Shown in pieces: positions 19,320 to 22,500 of a stretch of DNA of 22,500 bases. The position numbers and the translations under genes were made by a program. The notes beneath the pieces were generated by a model. It worked only from the letters and a program-made list of their open reading frames with translations. It made no database searches and was not told the DNA's origin. The DNA is taken from contig NC_135555.1 in assembly GCF_964340395.1 (NCBI RefSeq), positions 5,097,501 through 5,120,000 on the forward strand. Reading direction: 5' to 3'. The first letter of the stretch is position 1. Every line of letters starts with the position of its first letter. The stretch comes from Glandiceps talaboti. Its lineage: Eukaryota; Hemichordata; Enteropneusta; Spengelidae.

Positions 19320-19650
19320 ACATCAAGGGTTCATGCAATATTGCTGTGTCAGTCATTTTTGTCACCAGAGACGATTTTACAATACATGGTACGTAACTTT
19401 AAGGGGTGGGGAGGAGTGGTTCGTGTTCTTGACCTGGAAAATTGAGCTTTTTTTTCATGTTTTCAAGTTTTTGACACCTTGAATTACATCCATGTGGAAA
19501 CGTATACGTTAATCAGTTATTCATTGATCTTTATATAGGTATTACATCTTTACATGGTATTATAAACTCATTTTTTTATAGGTGGCAACGACATTTTGGC
19601 TCTTTGCCAGTGTAAAGTTTTGTTGAACTATAGCCATTAATTTAACGCCA

Positions 19651-20019
19651 TTAGGCCTAACAAAAAATATTGTGTTGTTCCGATTATGTTCAATTTTAGA
19701 ATAGGTGGGGTAGGTATATTTTTTTTCATATGTAAGTGTCTAGTTCAGGTAGTTATGTTTTCCATTGTTTTCCATATGATCTCTGTATTATTGGTTTCTT
19801 CTCATCAGATGTACAGCCATTCCAGATTGGAAGAACAGTTTCATATTGTCTTTTTAAGTCGTGATGTCAGTTTCCGCATCCACTATTTCTAGTGAGACTT
19901 CACAATTTTCGCGATTGTATTATTTGTTCTCGAATACGTAAAAAAAAAGTTTAGGATCAGCGTGAAAAATTAGGTGGGGTCGGGTAACCGGGACCAAACA
20001 ATATTTTTTATTAGGCCTT
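19651..20019 (+). mobile_element. Inverted-repeat pair, MITE-like, about 370 bp
   Basis: TTAGGCCTAACAAAAAATAT (19651 onward) and TGTGTTGTTCCGATTA match the reverse complement of 19985-20019 with about six differences in 34. A GGTGGGGT(A/C)GG word also occurs next to each arm (19706, 19974), but in direct orientation. No transposase frame. A small non-autonomous element, or two copies of one repeat in opposite orientation. Confidence 0.45.
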
Positions 20020-20037
20020 ATCGTCTTCGCTGATGAA

Positions 20038-20049
20038 CGCCATCTTCCG
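20038..20049 (-). promoter_or_regulatory. ETS / YY1 composite motif
   Basis: On the minus strand the sequence reads CGGAAGATGGCG, an ETS core fused to a YY1 core, a pairing common around animal transcription starts. The embedded ATG opens only MAFISEDDKA before TAA, with no donor in between, so no gene start is claimed. Near the right arm of the 19651-20019 inverted repeat. Confidence 0.25.
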
Positions 20050-20397
20050 TTATCAGCAAACTCTTATGTCATTATACTGCAATCTGACACCTTGAAATTC
20101 CCAAATACGTAGGCACACAGATCGACTTTCTTCGTTGTCTGTGGTATACAGTAAGAGTTTACGTTCATATATCTCTACGACCTTTAATACCTGTGTACTG
20201 TTTCCACAAGCCATGTTTATCTAAACAAATATGTAGGCCATAGTTTACCACATTGACGATAACGGGTAATAATTTGTGTTGTTAATTGGAATAAAGGTTA
20301 CAATTACAGACAATCACTACAATTGTCACTTCGCTCACATTTATATACCCGTCTTACTATTTGCATCTTTTGAGTAAAGTTGCGCCATTTTGAAAAT

Positions 20398-20452
20398 CTA
20401 CACTACACTACACTACACTACACTACACTACACTACACTACACTACACTACA
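20398..20452 (+). repeat. (CTACA)11 microsatellite
   Basis: 55 nt of pure CTACA pentamers, 11 units. No stop-free frame of note. Confidence 0.95.
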
Positions 20453-20459
20453 AGTAAGT

Positions 20460-21655
20460 GGAATGGGTCAAGCATAGTACGGGAGGAGAAATAGATACTC
20501 TATAATTCAGTTTGCCTAAATAAAGACCAAACAATTGTAGTATATATCTAAACTAGGTCGTGGTCACGTCCTGATCCTTTGCATTGGCACGATACCAGTC
20601 TCACACAACCAACACAACAGGGTCTGTTTATCAGCTTTAGTTTACCCCTCGTTACCCTGGATAATTCATAATGGATTAATCCTATACAGGTACAGGTAGT
20701 ACTACTGTTTCTTTCTATTTTTTCGTCCTAATCTCAGGAATATTCATAACCAAGGCGTCATTATAATTTCATTTTATAATAATTTAATCATTATGTCTCT
20801 GCGAGTACAAATAAATCATGTATGTACATGTAGTAAAGTATATCAGTCGCACGGAATCTAATTTAGGAACATCAGATTGAAAAAGATAAAATATGTGAAG
20901 AAAAAAATTGACCTTTTGTTTATACGACAAAGGTGATGGCATTGCTCAATAGCGGTCGCGGCTCTCGGAGCCAAATGAAACATGCACTACTATCCAACGC
21001 CTTCTAATTGTTTTAGGACGCCTGCAGACAGACCAACACAGCATTTAATATCGCCTACTTCCCACGATAAAACGATTGTCCACCTGGGTTCACTATTTCG
21101 TATTGTTATGGTCGTGTCAATACAGAGAAAGCCCCTCTGTATCCATAACATTGTATTGTACTCTCCTTGCTATGCTATTTTTATATGATAACAATGCCAT
21201 TGCGTTGGAACAATCGTCTCCTTATTCAGTTTAACGACTGATGCATTGAGACTGAATCGCTTACCCATATAATACCGTTGTTCCCCCAGCTAGTATAACT
21301 TGCCGTGTTAACCCAAATATGTTTTCGTTAACGTTGCCAAGTCAGCTTCATCGACGTTTTTGCTGTAGTAACTTTATTTTATAACGTTATCTTCCTATTA
21401 AAGTACTGGGCTAGATTCTCCAGTCTGTCACGGGTTGTTAGCCGAAATCTGCCAGCACAAAGGATCTAGGCTTTACCAACATAAGTATTACAGTTTGTAT
21501 AACATTAGGGAAGAAATTAATGAGGGAAGCATTCGACCTGAGGTTACCTTTGGCAGTTTATTCTAATGTAAAACACCTTCCCATTTTACGGACCAACTAC
21601 GACTTCACAAGTGTCCCTTTCTAAACCAAGCAACGGAGACGTCTGTTAAGAGACT
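20460..21655. other. Intergenic, no gene seen
   Basis: A frame at 20982-21188 is not supported. A small GC hairpin GGCTC-TCG-GAGCC lies near 20959. Confidence 0.45.
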
Positions 21656-21662
21656 AGTGGTT

Positions 21663-21908
21663 TTAAGAAGGTGAACCTAACAATATAAGCTTACATTTAT
21701 TACAATTATAACTTTTTCTATTTTTTTGCGCTTTTGTTGACATTGCACAGGTTCTTGTAGCATGCGATCCAGCTTGTATTACACGGATTCCACCCACTAT
21801 GACCTTACACAGGGCCCAATACTCGAGAGTTCCATTCCCACTACATGTAACTGGGATGCCGCGCCGTTGTTGCTGTGGGATACGATATAACAACAAGTAC
21901 GATTGCAT
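21663..21908 (-). other. Minus-strand open frame, unrecognised
   Basis: An 81-codon frame, including TCSGNGTLEYWALCKVIVGG and a Lys-rich end. On the minus strand TCGTATCCCACAG resembles an acceptor before CAACAACGG, and the frame overlaps an AATAAA (in TTGTAATAAATG). It is more GC-rich than its flanks. No known motif is visible. It could be a chance frame in a CpG-rich patch. Confidence 0.15.
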
Positions 21909-21914
21909 TTGTGA

Positions 21915-22500
21915 CCGCGGCTATCAAATTTGGAAACCACCATTTGCAAGTCAATCCTGGTTAGAATAAAATGTAATTGGGGTTGTTATTCATAATAAGT
22001 TATAGAGGAAGTTACGTGTAAAAATCACAGTCGTTCAGTAGATTATAGGAACTGTTGTCCGTCTGATGCCACAGAAAGACAGATAACTAATCAACGTATT
22101 TCTTAGGAACTCTCGAGATGTGCCGAGATTCCTGTACACCTAACAAATTAATTGAAACTACAGGTGTGGCAGTACTTATTAATGAACGGTTCCTGTTCCA
22201 CTTGTTCACTATTTAAATGTCCCAATGTGCGTTTAACCCATGCTACGCTCAAAGCATAGGACAACGTTGTTGTTTTCTTTGCGATGTCTGTAAGAAACAA
22301 TTCGTAATTTTGCGTTGCTCCTGAATGAAGGCATAACTGGGTCCCCAGAATAATATATTTTTTCGATCAGAAATAGTCAGAGGTCGTCGCTTGCTATAGG
22401 GCTATCAGAACCAGATTGGTTTTTTTTACCGTATAGTTCCTCTATTGGATGATAATAATACTGTGAACTTTAGGAATACTATAACAACGCAGTGACACGA
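21915..22500. other. Intergenic, no gene seen
   Basis: AT-rich with scattered CpG; no exon, RNA gene or repeat recognised. Confidence 0.45.

Noticed and set aside
20956-20972. Histone mRNA 3' stem-loop (GGCTC...GAGCC)
   Set aside because: The loop is three bases and the flanking ACCCA and CAAAG elements are absent; no histone frame is nearby.
21822-22117. 12-bp inverted pair CTCGAGAGTTCC / GGAACTCTCGAG
   Set aside because: About a dozen such 12-mer pairs are expected by chance in a window of this size, and the flanks do not extend the match.
1-22500. CRISPR arrays, operons, bacterial promoters or phage genes
   Set aside because: No spaced direct repeats of CRISPR type, no ribosome-binding sites and no dense coding. 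The sequence is plainly from an animal-type nuclear genome.

Overview
The window is nuclear DNA from an animal, most likely a marine invertebrate; the clade cannot be fixed from the sequence. It is AT-rich. It has no compact prokaryote-style genes, no long open frames outside simple repeats, and many mono- to pentanucleotide repeats. There are splice-like junctions, AATAAA signals and inverted-repeat elements. The longest open frames (2461-3063, and 10837-11478 on both strands) exist only because tetranucleotide arrays lack stop codons in every frame, so they are not genes.

The best gene candidate is a small split gene on the + strand, about 4560-12560. A YY1-like promoter motif sits at 4565. 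A first coding exon (4594-4632) ends at a consensus GTGAGT donor. Exon 2 lies at about 5661-5737, exon 3 at 8711-8834 and the terminal exon at 11378-11464, with poly(A) signals at 11881 and 12539. The phases are compatible and give an acidic-to-basic protein of roughly 108 residues that I do not recognise. Exon 2 has an unresolved acceptor and frame problem. The two downstream introns carry sense-strand GTCT and GT arrays close upstream of the acceptors.

Layout. 1-3850: mostly featureless AT-rich DNA with a short minisatellite (1469), a near-perfect CTCF-type site (1352), a microsatellite-to-minisatellite cascade (2544-2950) and a weak terminal-exon candidate (3718). 4560-12560: the candidate gene, whose introns hold a 39-40 bp repeat block with an open frame (6349), a G-quadruplex tract (6880), GTCT arrays, a strong hairpin (10074-10193), an ATTT array and the compound GTCT/GTAT/GT array. 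13391-13526: a second long hairpin.

13920 to the end: CpG frequency rises sharply. By eye there are about 43 CpG in 14401-15400 against about 11 in 12001-13000. This half holds a diverged 146-bp tandem duplication (14111-14402), a 548-bp foldback/MITE-like element (15247-15794), a second inverted-repeat pair (19651-20019), a DR1 nuclear-receptor-type site (19289), an ETS/YY1 composite (20038) and an (ACTAC)n array (20398). I found no supportable coding gene in this half.

All functional statements are inference from motifs; no database search was possible.
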